Source of the DNA: Takashimella koratensis
Taxonomy: Eukaryota; Basidiomycota; Tremellomycetes; Trichosporonales; Tetragoniomycetaceae
Length of the DNA: 64,000 bases
Direction of reading: 5' to 3'
NCBI GenBank assembly: GCA_003116875.1
Contig: BCKT01000016.1
Span: 1-64,000 of the forward strand
Both the position numbers and the translations under genes were made by a program. Position 1 is the first letter of the stretch. Each line of letters opens with the position of its first letter. The notes under the pieces were generated by a model. It saw only the letters and a program-made list of their open reading frames with translations. It did no database searches and had not been told where the DNA came from. Shown here piece after piece: positions 11,584-23,111 of the stretch.

Positions 11584-12500
11584 GGTGAGGAGGTTTGAGT
11601 TGGGAGCTGGGAAGGTACAAGGGGGGTTGGTGCTGAGGGAGAAAGAAGCAGTCGGGAACAAGCAGTGTCCAGCTAAGAGATGACGCGAGTATAACAAGGT
11701 TGACTCTCGCTGGGATAGAGTGCGTTATCAGTAGAACAGAGGAGAGACGTATGTATGTATCTCGTCTCCATTCATCGCCACGGTATACGCCATTCCAAGA
11801 TCTGGACGAGTCATGACGAGGGGAGTACGCGACACCCGCCTCTGGCCGATCAGCGGGCGCAAGAACCCATGCAAATGGGTAAGGGCTGGGTGATAGGGCG
11901 CAGGCGAAGAAGCTCGTGCGACTGGGGTCCCAGCACCGTTGCCAATGCTTCTGTCAAGAGACAACGGGATGATCCCTTCTCGCGCAACCGGTAGGTTCAG
12001 CCCATAGCTCATTCAAAAATCACCAATGGTGAAAAATCAATAACCGAGCAAATTGACGTTAGCCGCCTTATCAATGGCGCAATCTCGCCGTCATCCGATT
12101 TCCTCCTTCCCCCACTCACCCACGAGGTTTCGGCCGCTGCCTACACCACCACAGATACCAAGGGCAACTAATGCGGCGTCGACTGCGTAACGACTGACTG
12201 ACTCGTAATGGCCGCAATACTTGTTCCGCCGGGTGCAGTCAGGGAGTGGAGGTCCCTCAACCCTCGCGAGGAGCTGACATGTGCGTGGGAGGGATTACGG
12301 AGAAAAGCACGCAACCGGGTGTGACGATGTAGCAAGGTCTGGCTGGTACGAGCTGGTTGAGATAACGCAGCCGCAGTCGTGGCTAGCTGGTAGGTGTCAA
12401 GGGGTTCTGTATCAAGGGGTTCAACAAGAACGCTATCGTCCAAAATTCGAGAGCAGATCGACATAGAGGATACCAAACTTTGGAGGACCTACACACCATC
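11584..12500. promoter_or_regulatory. Shared divergent promoter, FMO (-) / FAD monooxygenase (+)
   Basis: A 0.9-kb head-to-head region without a credible gene. A CTTATC (GATAAG on the minus strand) is at 12067-12072. Co-regulation of the two flavoprotein monooxygenases is inferred from the layout. Confidence 0.4.
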
Positions 12501-14247
12501 ATGACCATCTCGCCGCCATTGAGAATCGGGATTGTAGGCGCGGGCCCTGGTGGACTGGCAACAGCGATCAACCTCTTACGTCTAGACAATGTCCAAGTGA
12601 GCGTATTCGACCAAGCTCGGGTCCTTCGTGAAGTCGGAGCGGTGAGTACACCTCCTTAGTCATCTCATCTCCCTTCCCTTACCCAGACCAGGGGCCACGG
12701 TTGACCTATCCCAGGGGATCAGCATCAACCAGAACACTTGGCGCCTCTTACAAGGTCTTGGTGCGGCTGATCAGATCGATGCTTACTTCACCCGCGGGGT
12801 GGACGGCAAAGCCGACACCGAGCACCGAAATGGACTCAACGGTGACCTCCTTGTTCGGAAGACCCAATCTGAGGATCCGGACAAACCCCCTCGGTCAAGG
12901 ATCGAGCGATACAAGCTGCAAAACGCACTTCTTAGCCGGCTCCCTTCCGACCTCATCCAACTCGGCAAGAAGCTCGCCTCGATCTCCGAAGACTCTACCG
13001 GTGTCACGCTTACGTTCGACGACGGAACCGCCGAAGGTCCATTTGATCTCATCATTGGCGCAGATGGGATCCGCTCAGTGGTTCGTCAACACGTCTTTCC
13101 TACCCACCAACTCAAGTACACCGGTAAAGTCGCATACCGAGTGATCATTCCCCAATCAAAAGTAGCCCATATCAAGGGGATCCCAGAAGGTGCATGTTTC
13201 TGGCACACTCCTACAACGCATGTGTATACGAACCCGCTAGAGAACGGTTTGTTTGAGATTGCGACAAGGGCAAGTGAGAGTGAAGAGCATGGAGCGAAAG
13301 TTAGTTGGGGGCAAAAGGTACCCAAGGATCAAGTGGTGCATCATTACGACGTGAGTAGGTTCGAGTATCGATAGACTTTGGTGTTGCAAACTGATATCGC
13401 CTTGACGACCTCAGGGCTACTGCGAGACGATTCGTCAGGTGATCGCAGCACCCGACGAGTGGCTTGAATTCGCAATGTTTGGTGGACCCCGACTCGACTC
13501 GGTGGTCCATAACGGTCGCATCGCGTTGATTGGGGACGCCTCACACCGTGGGTATCCAAACCTACCATTTCACAGCGCTGTCTTCCCTGAATGAACAATG
13601 CTGATCTCTGTTTCTGCGCACAGCTTTATCCGGCGCATTTGGTGGGTTCATCTCTACGACGTCTGAGGCCGAGACTAACCTTCGGATGTAGGTTCCGGAG
13701 CAGCTTTCGCTTTTGAGGATGCGTACGTCTTATCTCAAGCAATCGCGCATGTTCAAGGGATCAATCAGGGCCTGGAGAAGGCCCTCGAGATGTTCGACCA
13801 AGTCCGACGGCCGCGATACAAGGGTCTAGTACGTGTTTCACCACTGGCAGAGGGGATGGAATCGTGTCCCTGGTTGAGCGTGGAGAGTTTTGGCTGACTG
13901 AGTACAGTATGAGATCTTAGACGGCGGGATCGATACCGTCCGACAAGTCTCTGCAAAGAACTTGGAGTCTAACGCACATGTGCACGAGGTAGTCTCGCGT
14001 ATCTGGTCAGGCGGTGAAGAAGGCGGTTGGATCTATGGTTATAACGTGAGTCGTAAGGTCCCGAAGATGACACGGACAAGAAGTGGGAGCATCTGCTGAC
14101 TGAGGTTTGCTGCTGGGCGTGTTGGCGTATGGGCTGTAGGTCAATGAGGTCTGGAAAGAGTTCTTGGATAAGGAGAAGGCGGGGCCGGGGAGTGGGAAGA
14201 CGAGGCTCGCGGTCGCCCCTGCCTTGGCTGTCCCCGTGGCTGCTTGA
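12501..14247 (+). CDS. FAD-dependent aromatic-type monooxygenase (salicylate hydroxylase-like)
   Basis: Class A flavoprotein hydroxylase, expected to hydroxylate an aromatic or cyclic substrate with NADPH and O2. The N-terminus MTISPPLRIGIVGAGPGGLA holds the FAD-binding GxGxxG (residues about 11-16). The first exon, 12501-12641, ends in frame at VLREVGA. Later come the NADPH/FAD DG motif (DLIIGADGIRSVVRQ) and the GD motif (RIALIGDASHP), followed by GSGAAFAFEDAYVLSQAIA. These are the three diagnostic elements. There are about seven exons, several short ones between 13550 and 14150. The C-terminus ends LAVAPALAVPVAA. No transmembrane segment is evident. Its head-to-head neighbour is an FMO. The substrate cannot be named from sequence. 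Confidence 0.9.
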
Positions 14248-14593
14248 GTCAGTATCAAACGCCGTAGAGTCACTTATCAAGGTTGTCTATCCTTCTCTCA
14301 CGTATCATCAAGGCTGTAGGTCTATGGGTCTATGATATACACTGCGTCTAGTCCTAGACGTGCAAGGGGCTGTTGTGTTGTTGATACCTTGTCCTGGTCG
14401 TGTGCCGAGTGCCACATGAAACAATTGTGAGACACGGAGAGATTCAATGACGCCATCACTAGTGTCGTCAGCCGTCAGCCATTACCCCGACTCGCACCAT
14501 ACACCATATCCCATCCTCGCCACCCAACTCATCTTCACTTCCACATCTTCATCCATCCTCACACCGACCTCATTCCACCCTAATCCAGCACAG
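14248..14593. other. Intergenic region upstream of GILT-like gene
   Basis: 3' flank of the FAD monooxygenase and promoter of the next gene. An in-frame ATG at 14447 would extend the next protein by 49 residues, but that extension hides the signal peptide and is thought not to be used. Confidence 0.4.
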
Positions 14594-16003
14594 ATGCACT
14601 TCGCCCTCCCATCCCTCCTCGCAGCAGCGGTAGTCGGATCCGCCTCGGCCTCGGCGGCACTCGCGCGTGCTCTCCCGGGCCAAACACCGTTGACGGTCCC
14701 GTCCCTTGCCGAGCAGGAAAAAGTCAACGTCTCGTTGTTCGTCATGTCCCGGTGTCCTGATGCGGTGAGTCCAGGCTCAAGTTTGTAAGGCTGGGGAACA
14801 GCAGAGTGCATGTCGTGCGATGCCCGGACTCTAGGGCGTGCAAGCAGCCGAATGGTCGTGGAGGTTCTAGTTCTAGTTCTGTTGCTCGTCGCTTCCCCCC
14901 CCACCCAAAATGAGATGAAATCGTGAGCTAACCGTCCCTAGCGCCTGTGCGAGTCAGTCTTCGAAGATGTAATTATCACCTCTATACTGTCCGAAGAAAC
15001 GGAGGAGAACGCAAAGCAGGATGATTGGGACCAGCAGGGTTTCACTGACCTACATACAGGTAGTCCAAACTTCCGGAATTGCAGACAAGATCAACCTCAA
15101 CATGCACTATATCGGCGTGTGAGTCGTCTAGTCCGAGACACCTCTCTCTCTCACACACATCCTCTCGTTTTCTCTCTCTCTCCAACATTCTCTCCTTTTC
15201 TCTCTCATTCCCTATAGTCTCCTTCTCTACTGCGCTCCGTCGAGCCCACCTGACATCTCTCCAGAGTCAACTCCTCCGCGCCATACGGTGTCTCCTCTAA
15301 GCATGGTGACCTCGAATCCGCTGGAGACGCGCACCAGCTCTGCCTTGCCGCCCACCTCCCGCTTGAAGACTTTTACGCTGCGCTGAGTTGCATGAACTAT
15401 GGAAAGTTTCCCGGCGATATTGGGCAGTTGAGTTTGGTGAGGAAGTGTGCGGAGACAGTGGGGAGGAGTAGGTTAGGTCGACGCTCGGCCGGAGAAGGAG
15501 GGGATGGGGATGGGGACGGCAGTGAGGATGGAGATACATGGGAGACGAGCGCGGTAGGGCGATGTGTGGAAGGACACAAGAAGAACACTACATCGGGAGT
15601 CGACGAAGACGGAGGCGAGGACGAAGATGACGGGCTCGACAAACTCGGGAAAGAAGCGAGAAAGCTGCTCGTGGAAAACGTAGCAGAGACGAAGAGGTTG
15701 AACGTAACTACAAGCTGCACGATCCAGATTGATTCGACTCTCGTCCATGGGAACAAGCGGGTCTGTGTGGTCGATGGAGGGGTCTGGACAGGTTGTGATG
15801 TGAGTGCGACAATCTTAACACTCTTCCTTTCCACTCTACCTCTCGTCGTTGCGGTGTCCAAAGCCGGGAACGTTCACTGTTAATACAGACTGCTGACCTT
15901 GAACCTTCCGCTTTGCTCTATACCACAGGACGGACACGCCGCGACCGATTTTGTCCGCGTCATCGAAGCCGAATGGAAGAACCTTCAAACCGTCGATTGG
16001 TGA
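14594..16003 (+). CDS. GILT-family (gamma-interferon-inducible lysosomal thiol reductase-like) secreted/vacuolar thiol reductase
   Basis: GILT-family proteins reduce disulfides in acidic compartments. The start MHFALPSLLAAAVVGSASAS gives a clear signal peptide. The mature part opens a thioredoxin-like fold with VNVSLFVMSRCPDA, and a splice brings in RLCESVFEDVV, giving a Cys-Pro-Asp-Ala-x-x-Cys active-site region. Next are INLNMHYIGV, then a cysteine-containing segment (AHQLCLAAHLPLEDFYAALS, then CMNYGKF), and near the end CTIQIDSTLVHGNKRVCVVD. Acidic low-complexity stretches (GEGGDGDGDGSEDGD and DEDGGEDEDD) interrupt the second half and are not part of the usual fold. The last exon ends EAEWKNLQTVDW. 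About five introns. Family assignment is good; the role in this cluster is unknown. Confidence 0.8.
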
Positions 16004-16243
16004 TCACCCTACGCAATGCGACCTGAACGTGACTCGATGTGACTCAGATATCCTGCAGACAAGTGTATCATTTTAGACTTGCATTATCGTTGTTCACACT
16101 AGTGTACAATATTACAAATCTGCGTCATCGAGAACAGCAAACGACATTCGTAACTCTGGCTCTTCCTTCTCTTCATATAAATCTTACTCCATCCTAGTGA
16201 CCGAGAGCATGCCCGAACACTCTGACCTGCCTTGCGGTCCTCC

Positions 16244-19009
16244 TCACTCATACCCAACCAAATCCTGAACAATCTTCATCACCGCCAACACCTTCTCTTC
16301 CTCCCATTCCTTCCCAACGACCTGCACGCCCACCGGCAATCCATGCATCTTCACCGCGTCGTACGCCGGTTTCGGACCTGCATACACTCGTCGCTCGATG
16401 ATCTTGCTGCCTGTGCTGAAGGCGAGGTAGTCGGGCGGGTGGACGTCCCGGGTCTTGTCGACTCGAGTGACGGGGACAACACCGGCCGTCGAATCGATCA
16501 CGTTGAAGACGAGGGTGGTGATTCTGCCCGGGAGAGTTAGAGAAGAGGTCATGATAGAATTGTCGCCAAGTCAAGAGGACAATTGATACGTGAGGTGGAG
16601 TGGGAAAGAGCGGGGGGAAGGTAACTCACGCAAGTGGAGAGAGGAATTTGGTCTCTCCATGCTCGAGAGCGGGTACCGCCTGAACAGGACAGATCAAGAT
16701 ATCGAATCCGCCCTTCTCCCATGCCTACATTCAGGTTGAACAGGACCCCTTGTCAGCCCTTGCCCTACTTTGTCACCCTGTCCACATCTCACTCACCGCC
16801 TTCTTGAACTCTTTGGTGAACTCGTTCCTCCGATCGGTCCAATACCAGTACTCCCCTGCGGTCTTGTACCTCGACGTCGCTTCAGACGAATACATCAGCA
16901 CCATCAAGATGGACTGTTGTACCACCTCGGGTCAAGGTCTTCAAGCCTTTCAGATCACTCGCTTACCAAGGGTGTCGGCAAAGTTCTTGTCCCCAATGAC
17001 ATTGCGGATAACCCAGCATACCAGCCAGCGGAGCCACGAAGGCAGCGAGGGGCCGAGCGTGACCTGGACCTGGTCAATATTGGTACTATCACTCTGTGAA
17101 CGGGGACACGCACCAGTCTCATGGATGGCTCTTTCGGGTCGGAACCGCAGTGACTCAGAAGCTGCGAGTAGCCTTCAGCCGACGAGAGCGCCGCGAAGAT
17201 CTGACATTGGTAAGTCTACAGCTGATCGCTCATGGTGACACAGCTAGCTTACCTTGATTGTATCGAGCACTACGCGTCTATTTAGCTACGCCACGTCGTT
17301 TCAGTCTATGAGTTCACTCACAGTTGGGCGGAGAAAACTCGACGACCTCGTGTCCTGCGACTTTGAGCGCCTGCACCGTCTCGTGCACCGCCCTAGTACA
17401 CGCCGGGCTGGTCTAAGATGCCTTCAGCCACAACACTCAGCTTCGCTCAATTCTAAGTCGATACTCACCTTGACCAGGTCGTCCTCTGTCCAGTAGCCGA
17501 CTCGAAGACGCTGAGGAGGCTGGTACGGCCTCCAAGGAAGAGGGAACAGCTGCTCATCTGCAAATTGTTTCTTCTCACAAGCCTCGATGGTCGATTCAAT
17601 CATCACCCGGGTCATGTATTCGAGATCTTCAACGTTTCGAGCCATCGGGCCGATCATGGTCTGTGACTTGATCAGCCTTATCATACCTCTCAAGAGAGAA
17701 CAACAAAACAAGGAGTGGAGCTAGGTAAAACCCCACCTTGACTCCCTCGAACCCTTTGACGGTGGAACGACCCCCAGTGATCGGCAATCGACCTCGAACG
17801 GGCTTAAGACCATAGCACCCAGAGTAAGAAGCAGGGATTCGCAATGAACCTCCCACTAATGGCGTCAACTCAATTCCGGATATACATGAGCTCACCATCA
17901 GAACCCCAGCCAATGGGCGAGCCTCGCATGGTGAGCAGTGCCGCTTCGCCACCTGAACTCCCGCCGGGTGTTCGCTTCGGGTCATACGGATTCGAGCTGG
18001 CTCCAAAGATTGGGTTAGAGCATTCGAATGCGAGGAGCGTCTGAAGGGATTGGTCTCAGCTAATAACGGCAACGTGGCTCCATGGCAGCTTACTTGGGGA
18101 ATGTTGGTTTTGCAGAAGGGGATGCCACCTTGTTGGCGGAACAGCGTGACGAGCTGGCTCGGAGCGATCAGCTTGCGAGCACACTACCGTTAGCTGCTCA
18201 CGCCATGTTCATCCTCCGCGCGCGTGGTTGGGTCGAAGCAGTGCCTGTCTTTGTTAATGATTTGTGCCACAGCTCCTCTGGGGATTTATAAACTGTACCC
18301 ACATCGAGCAACCGAGGGAGCTATCCACTCCTACGATGTTGTACGTATCTGGGCTTGTCAGATGTGCTGCATTTGACTGCGGACAGCGCCCTTACCTTTG
18401 AAGCTTGAAGGAAGGCCCCAGAAAGCGCCTTGTGCTTTCCCCGTCGATTCGTACTCAGCGTCCTTGGCTCGGGCCTGGTGCATAGCCTCCTCGAACATGA
18501 CTGCACGTTAGTCGAGACTAGTTAGCCAGCACGGACTCACTTTCCGTCAGGCAGTTTGTCTGGCGGTGGGCGGCACATGCTGCGCGGATCTAATGAGTCC
18601 TTTCAGCACGAGGATGTGTGAACGCGATTGGATCATGACCAGTCCCCACTCACATAGGCGACCATCACACGCTCCGCGGTCCATCCATCCTTACGGTTCT
18701 TGAGATTGTCCAAGGCGTCGATTGCACTGGGACACGACCAAGTCAGCGGATCATGATCTCGGGTTGACGGTAACTCAGTCCAAAGCCCGATACGCCGGCC
18801 GGATCAAAGGCCAGACGAAGGGACGGACGACAGGTCCGACTTGGAACTCACCTAGCACCGATGATGGCTTCGTCCTCTGGGTGATCGCGGGCGAGACCGT
18901 ATTGCCGCTCAGCAGCAGAGACCAGCTGTTCCCTCTGGGCCTGCTTCCTGTCCCTCACCTCTGTGAATGGAGGTGCGCTAGGCGCGAGGATGCTGGTGAA
19001 GATACCCAT
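16244..19009 (-). CDS. Amidase (amidase-signature family, acetamidase-like)
   Basis: Hydrolyses an amide to a carboxylate and ammonia. The start is [20 protein letters not shown]. Exons read through [12 protein letters not shown] (catalytic Lys of the Ser-Ser-Lys triad), [37 protein letters not shown], then [20 protein letters not shown] (signature Gly/Ser-rich motif). Across the next splice comes [20 protein letters not shown], which contains the cis-Ser and the nucleophilic Ser. The central part continues [20 protein letters not shown], and the C-terminal exon ends [20 protein letters not shown] then [14 protein letters not shown]. Eight or more introns. Fungal acetamidases of this type feed nitrogen metabolism. 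It is head-to-head with a Zn2Cys6 regulator. The downstream exon boundaries between 16650 and 17430 were followed less closely. Confidence 0.88.
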
Positions 19010-19514
19010 GAGTCTGCTGGGGGATGGAGACAAATAAGTTGAGGGGGGGGTTGGTGCACCGTCTTCCTGTAATGTTGCAGTGCAGGAGTGTGACGTCCCA
19101 GATGGATCACGTGATTTGATTGCCGCCCAGCCTCCCGCTGTTTCCCACGGAGTGGTCATCGCTTCCTTCTGTTTATCGATGCTTGCTAAGGTGAATACTC
19201 AGCCCTGCGCTGCTGCCCTGCTCTGCTGCCCTGCTCTGCTGCTCTGCTCCTTGCAGAGGTGACACTCGGAGGCGGAGTCTGCCCCGGGAGAGGGAGATTG
19301 ACTAGCAGGTGGCGACATTCTCGCTGCTATTGTGCGTGCAGAATGAACTAGGTGGCACATCCGTTGATTTGCGATGGCCGACGGGCAGAAATCACTAGTC
19401 TAGGCCGGGGCTCGGCATTGAGAGCAATACGCTGACTACAGTGGTATCTTTCTCTTCCCTTCGCCACATCACCGCCCACCACCATCCCATCCATCCACCA
19501 CACCACCCGTCAAC
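19010..19514. promoter_or_regulatory. Shared divergent promoter, amidase (-) / Zn2Cys6 factor (+)
   Basis: A 0.5-kb head-to-head region. Contains a CTGCTGCCCTGCT direct repeat (19210-19222 and 19223-19235, with a degenerate third unit) that could hold repeated factor-binding sites. No gene. Confidence 0.45.
19210..19240 (+). repeat. 13-bp direct repeat in amidase/TF promoter
   Basis: ctgctgccctgct occurs twice in tandem without mismatch and a third, partial unit follows. It may be simple slippage of CTG/CTC-rich DNA or a repeated binding site. Confidence 0.6.
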
Positions 19515-22500
19515 ATGGATATCACTCCCCCATACGACGGCGTAGAGCCCAACATCCTCGACGACGAAACTCTCGCCCCGCTCAAACGAAACCACGCTTG
19601 TCTCCAGGTATGCCCATGCCGTACTGCTCCCCCTCCCCTCTCCCCCCCTCCCCTCGGCCCACCGGCATGCTCCACAAATTCCCTCTCCATTTGTTTTCCT
19701 CCCACTTTCACACCATGCCGAGCCTTTTGAAAACGCTGACGAACACTTTTCTCCTTTATCACACGTTCCGAATCACAACAGTGCAAGAAGCGCAAGGTCA
19801 AATGTGACGCTGTGAGTCAGCAGTGCACTCCCTCCTTGTCCAGCTCGGACTTTCTGTCTCCCATGCATAGACGCTGATATCCACATTCCAGGTTCGCCCA
19901 GCATGCAACCCTTGTCTTCGGTCCCACGCACACGCACTTCGCTCAGCACAGAGGAACAAGACTCTTCCCCCGCAGTTTCTCTGCACGTATACCGAGGGCG
20001 AGGACGACCAATTGACTCCGCCAGACGAGCGCGATGTTTCTCTCACCGCCGAATCATCGCGAGCCGCCAGCGCCGACGCATCGGGTCCTGGGTCGTCAAA
20101 GGAGAAGAAGAAGAGCTCGGCACAGCTTCTCGCGAGAAAGAGCACGGGACAAGGGTCTGGTGGGGACAAGTCGTTGTTGCGTGAGAAAGACAGACGGATA
20201 GAGGAGGAGAGAGATACCTTGCGGGCAAGAATCGGTGAGTACGAGTCGGTCGTGACTCTGCCTCAACGGCCCTGACAATGACCACTTCTAGCCGAGCTAG
20301 AGTCAAAGCTGGCCCGACTATCACCCTCGTCATCTACATCCGCACCGGGCAATGCGCCGCACCAACCTTCCTACACCTCCAACACCACATCAGTCTTTGC
20401 TTCGGCGGCGCTCGGTGGACCTCATCTACCCACCACCTCCCTCAACCTCTCAGGTGACGATATCTTCGCCCAGGTCGTCGATTTCGACACCTTACCAGAC
20501 ACGATTCACAACATCGGCAAGAAGAGCAGTCAATTCTACACTCCTGGTAATCCTGGGGCATCGGAAGCAGCGGCAGCGGCGCAAAACGCTGCTTCGAGCG
20601 CAGGTCCCAACCTCAACCCGACTGTTGAGAACGCATGGGACTTTTCAGAGTTCTTGATCTTGCCTCTTCACTGGCCTAAGAACCTACCGGGTCCTATCAT
20701 GCTGGAACACTTGGTCGAGACGTTCTTCAACCACGTTCCTCAACTTCCGCGCATGATTCACCGGTCCAACTTCATGGCCCGACTCAAGCTCGCACCGACA
20801 CACGACGAGTTCCCGTTCCCGGGTCTCTTGCACGCCATGTGTGCCGTCGCTGCCCCGCATACCGCATTGACCAACTCGGTCCCGCCGGCTCAACTTGACG
20901 CTGTTCGTCAACGGTACCTCGATGCTGGACTTGATCTCGAGACATGTGAGGACTTTGGACTCGCACAGGCCGAAGCTGCAGAGAGGATGATGCGACATTT
21001 CGCGACCAGCTGTGTCATGGGACCGGGCCTGTTCGTTTTCGACATGGTCAGAGCGAATGTGAGTTGCTATACGTTGAGTTAGAATCACATGAGTCTAGTC
21101 TGACAAGGTCACAGATCATCTTGAGCGTATTCTACTTCTCCAAGGGATTGCCCCTTCGAGGATGGATCCTGGGCGGTACTCCCGGTCGGCTCATCCACGC
21201 TCTCGAGTTGGGTAACAAGAATGGTTAGTACCTGTGGTTGATTGTCACTGCCAGTTTTTAACTGTGAACCTGCAGTGCGCAAATCCGAAAAGCCTGGGAT
21301 CATGCCCGAGGCCGAAAACGATCGTGACAGGGAGGAACGATCTGCCACAGTTTGGATGGCGTTTGTTCACGACGCTGGATTCTCAATCAACAGTGCCTGG
21401 TCTCAGTCGATGGATCTCAAGACCTTGAGGATCGCTCTACCTACTAGCAACGACGAATTCAGACAAAAGGTGAGCCCACATGAAGACTCGTATCGCAGGT
21501 CAGATGACTGACATTTGGTTGAACAGTTTGATATTTCGGGATTCATGGAGCCCAATCCACAGACCGCACATGACCCCGATGTTCTTTACTGGTTAGTCGA
21601 GTATTCTTCACCTTTCTCAAGCGCATGACACTGACAATATCCCCACAGCCACCCTGTTCCCGATCCTTTCGTCCTCGTTGTCAAAGGTGAGACACGACAT
21701 GAGGTGTGAAGGGATCAGGTTACTAACACATTGGTCCAGCTGCAATCTTGATCAGCCGAGTAGCTAGTTGGATTCGCGAATGGCAACAACGAGATATCGT
21801 ACCTGGCGACGACATGGAGGGCGTTCACTCCGAGGGTTTCATCAAGCTCAACAATGAAATTTTCGCATACCAATTAAGCATCCCTTCAGTCTTGAAGGAC
21901 GTGTACAAGATCCTCGACTCGGGCCACGTCCAGGCATTCGACGTCAACTTGTTGGTGAGTAGCTCCCATGTGAAGTCATGACTGCGCCGAACTGACATGG
22001 AACAGAGCGTGCACATCTTGCCTCACGTAGCAGTTCTGCTTTTGCACGAATCGTTTGTCGATTGGGAGGGTGCCGAGAACGCCTCGCTCAGCCAGATGCA
22101 GAAAGCATACGAGGCAGTGGTCGGTTTCGTCCACCTCATCCCGAGTCAGCTCGACATTACGTTGGTAATGACACCTCTCTTGACCTTGTGAGTGAAGCGA
22201 GATTGAGTCTGTGCCACCGTTGCTGACCCGGTGGACAGCTGTATCTACACCGTTGGTCGAATCGTCGCCAAGTTTGTCCACCGAGCGCTGGCCCAGCAGC
22301 AGTTTGCTCTGGCGGTGCGATACCGTGCCGACTTGCTCACTTTACAAAACAGTGAGTCCACCTGGCTTACAAACGGCTCTAGTTGATCTGACACGATTCT
22401 CCAGTCCTCGCACGCTACGGTGCCAAATTTGCGCTCGGCCTCTTCATGTCTGATTTCTTGGACCACTACATCCGCACGACAGACGCAGAGGAGCGACTCA

Positions 22501-23111
22501 AGCTCGACACGCTTTGTCACTCGGATCGCCAGCTATCGACGACCAAGATCTCATTTGATCATTCGATCAACCGAGATTCGACCAGTGAATCCAGCTCTGG
22601 ACCATCAGCGTCTAGTGTCCCTTCGTTAGGCGGCGCGTCCAACGCCAGCCCACAGAACCAGTCGCAGTCGTCAGGAAGCTCGCACGTCACTCCGGAGCGC
22701 GTCGAACACCTCTTTGGTCCCAACTCGACCAACGACATGGCGTTTGACGTCCCGTCCTCGTCCAACCAACCGCTCAGCTTCGACTCGACTGTGTTTGAAG
22801 GGTTCTTGAAACAGCCTTACAACCCAGAGACAGTCCGTGCTCTTGGTGTTGGAATCGTCGCACCCACTCAAGCATCCGAGTCTGAGCTTCAGATACCCAT
22901 GTGTATGCAGGGTGGGAAACTTAGCGACTACCGAGGACCCAACGTCGATGTCCACGGCAACCCCATCCCAAATCCATTTGCTTCAACCAGCGCGTTCAAC
23001 CAACAACAACCCAACATTGGACCCGCTGACGACGCACGAGTAACGGCCGATATCATTGCGCAGATGGGTCAACTCGCCGACTACGTCGACGAATGGCCTC
23101 AGATGTCGTAA
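19515..23111 (+). CDS. Zn2Cys6 fungal transcription factor (local regulator candidate)
   Basis: Nuclear DNA-binding regulator. After the first intron the zinc cluster reads NHACLQCKKRKVKCDAVRPA then CNPC. The sixth Cys lies only after a 22-residue loop, in PPQFLCTY, where 6-8 residues are usual. Then come an acidic, Ser-rich linker and a coiled-coil-like stretch (LREKDRRIEEERDTLRARI then AELESKLARL). The fungal-specific middle homology region follows from about LEHLVETFFNHVPQLPRMIH, through LHAMCAVAAPH and LPLRGWILGGTPGRLIHALE, to the helices ending LFMSDFLDHYIRTTDAEER. The C-terminus is Ser/Gln-rich and disordered, ending YVDEWPQMS. About a dozen exons. The position head-to-head with the amidase suggests it controls that gene or the cluster; this is inference. 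Confidence 0.88.

Noticed and set aside
15397..15861. 154-residue minus-strand frame opposite the GILT-like gene
   Set aside because: Ser/Pro-rich shadow of the acidic Gly/Asp coding strand, not an independent gene.
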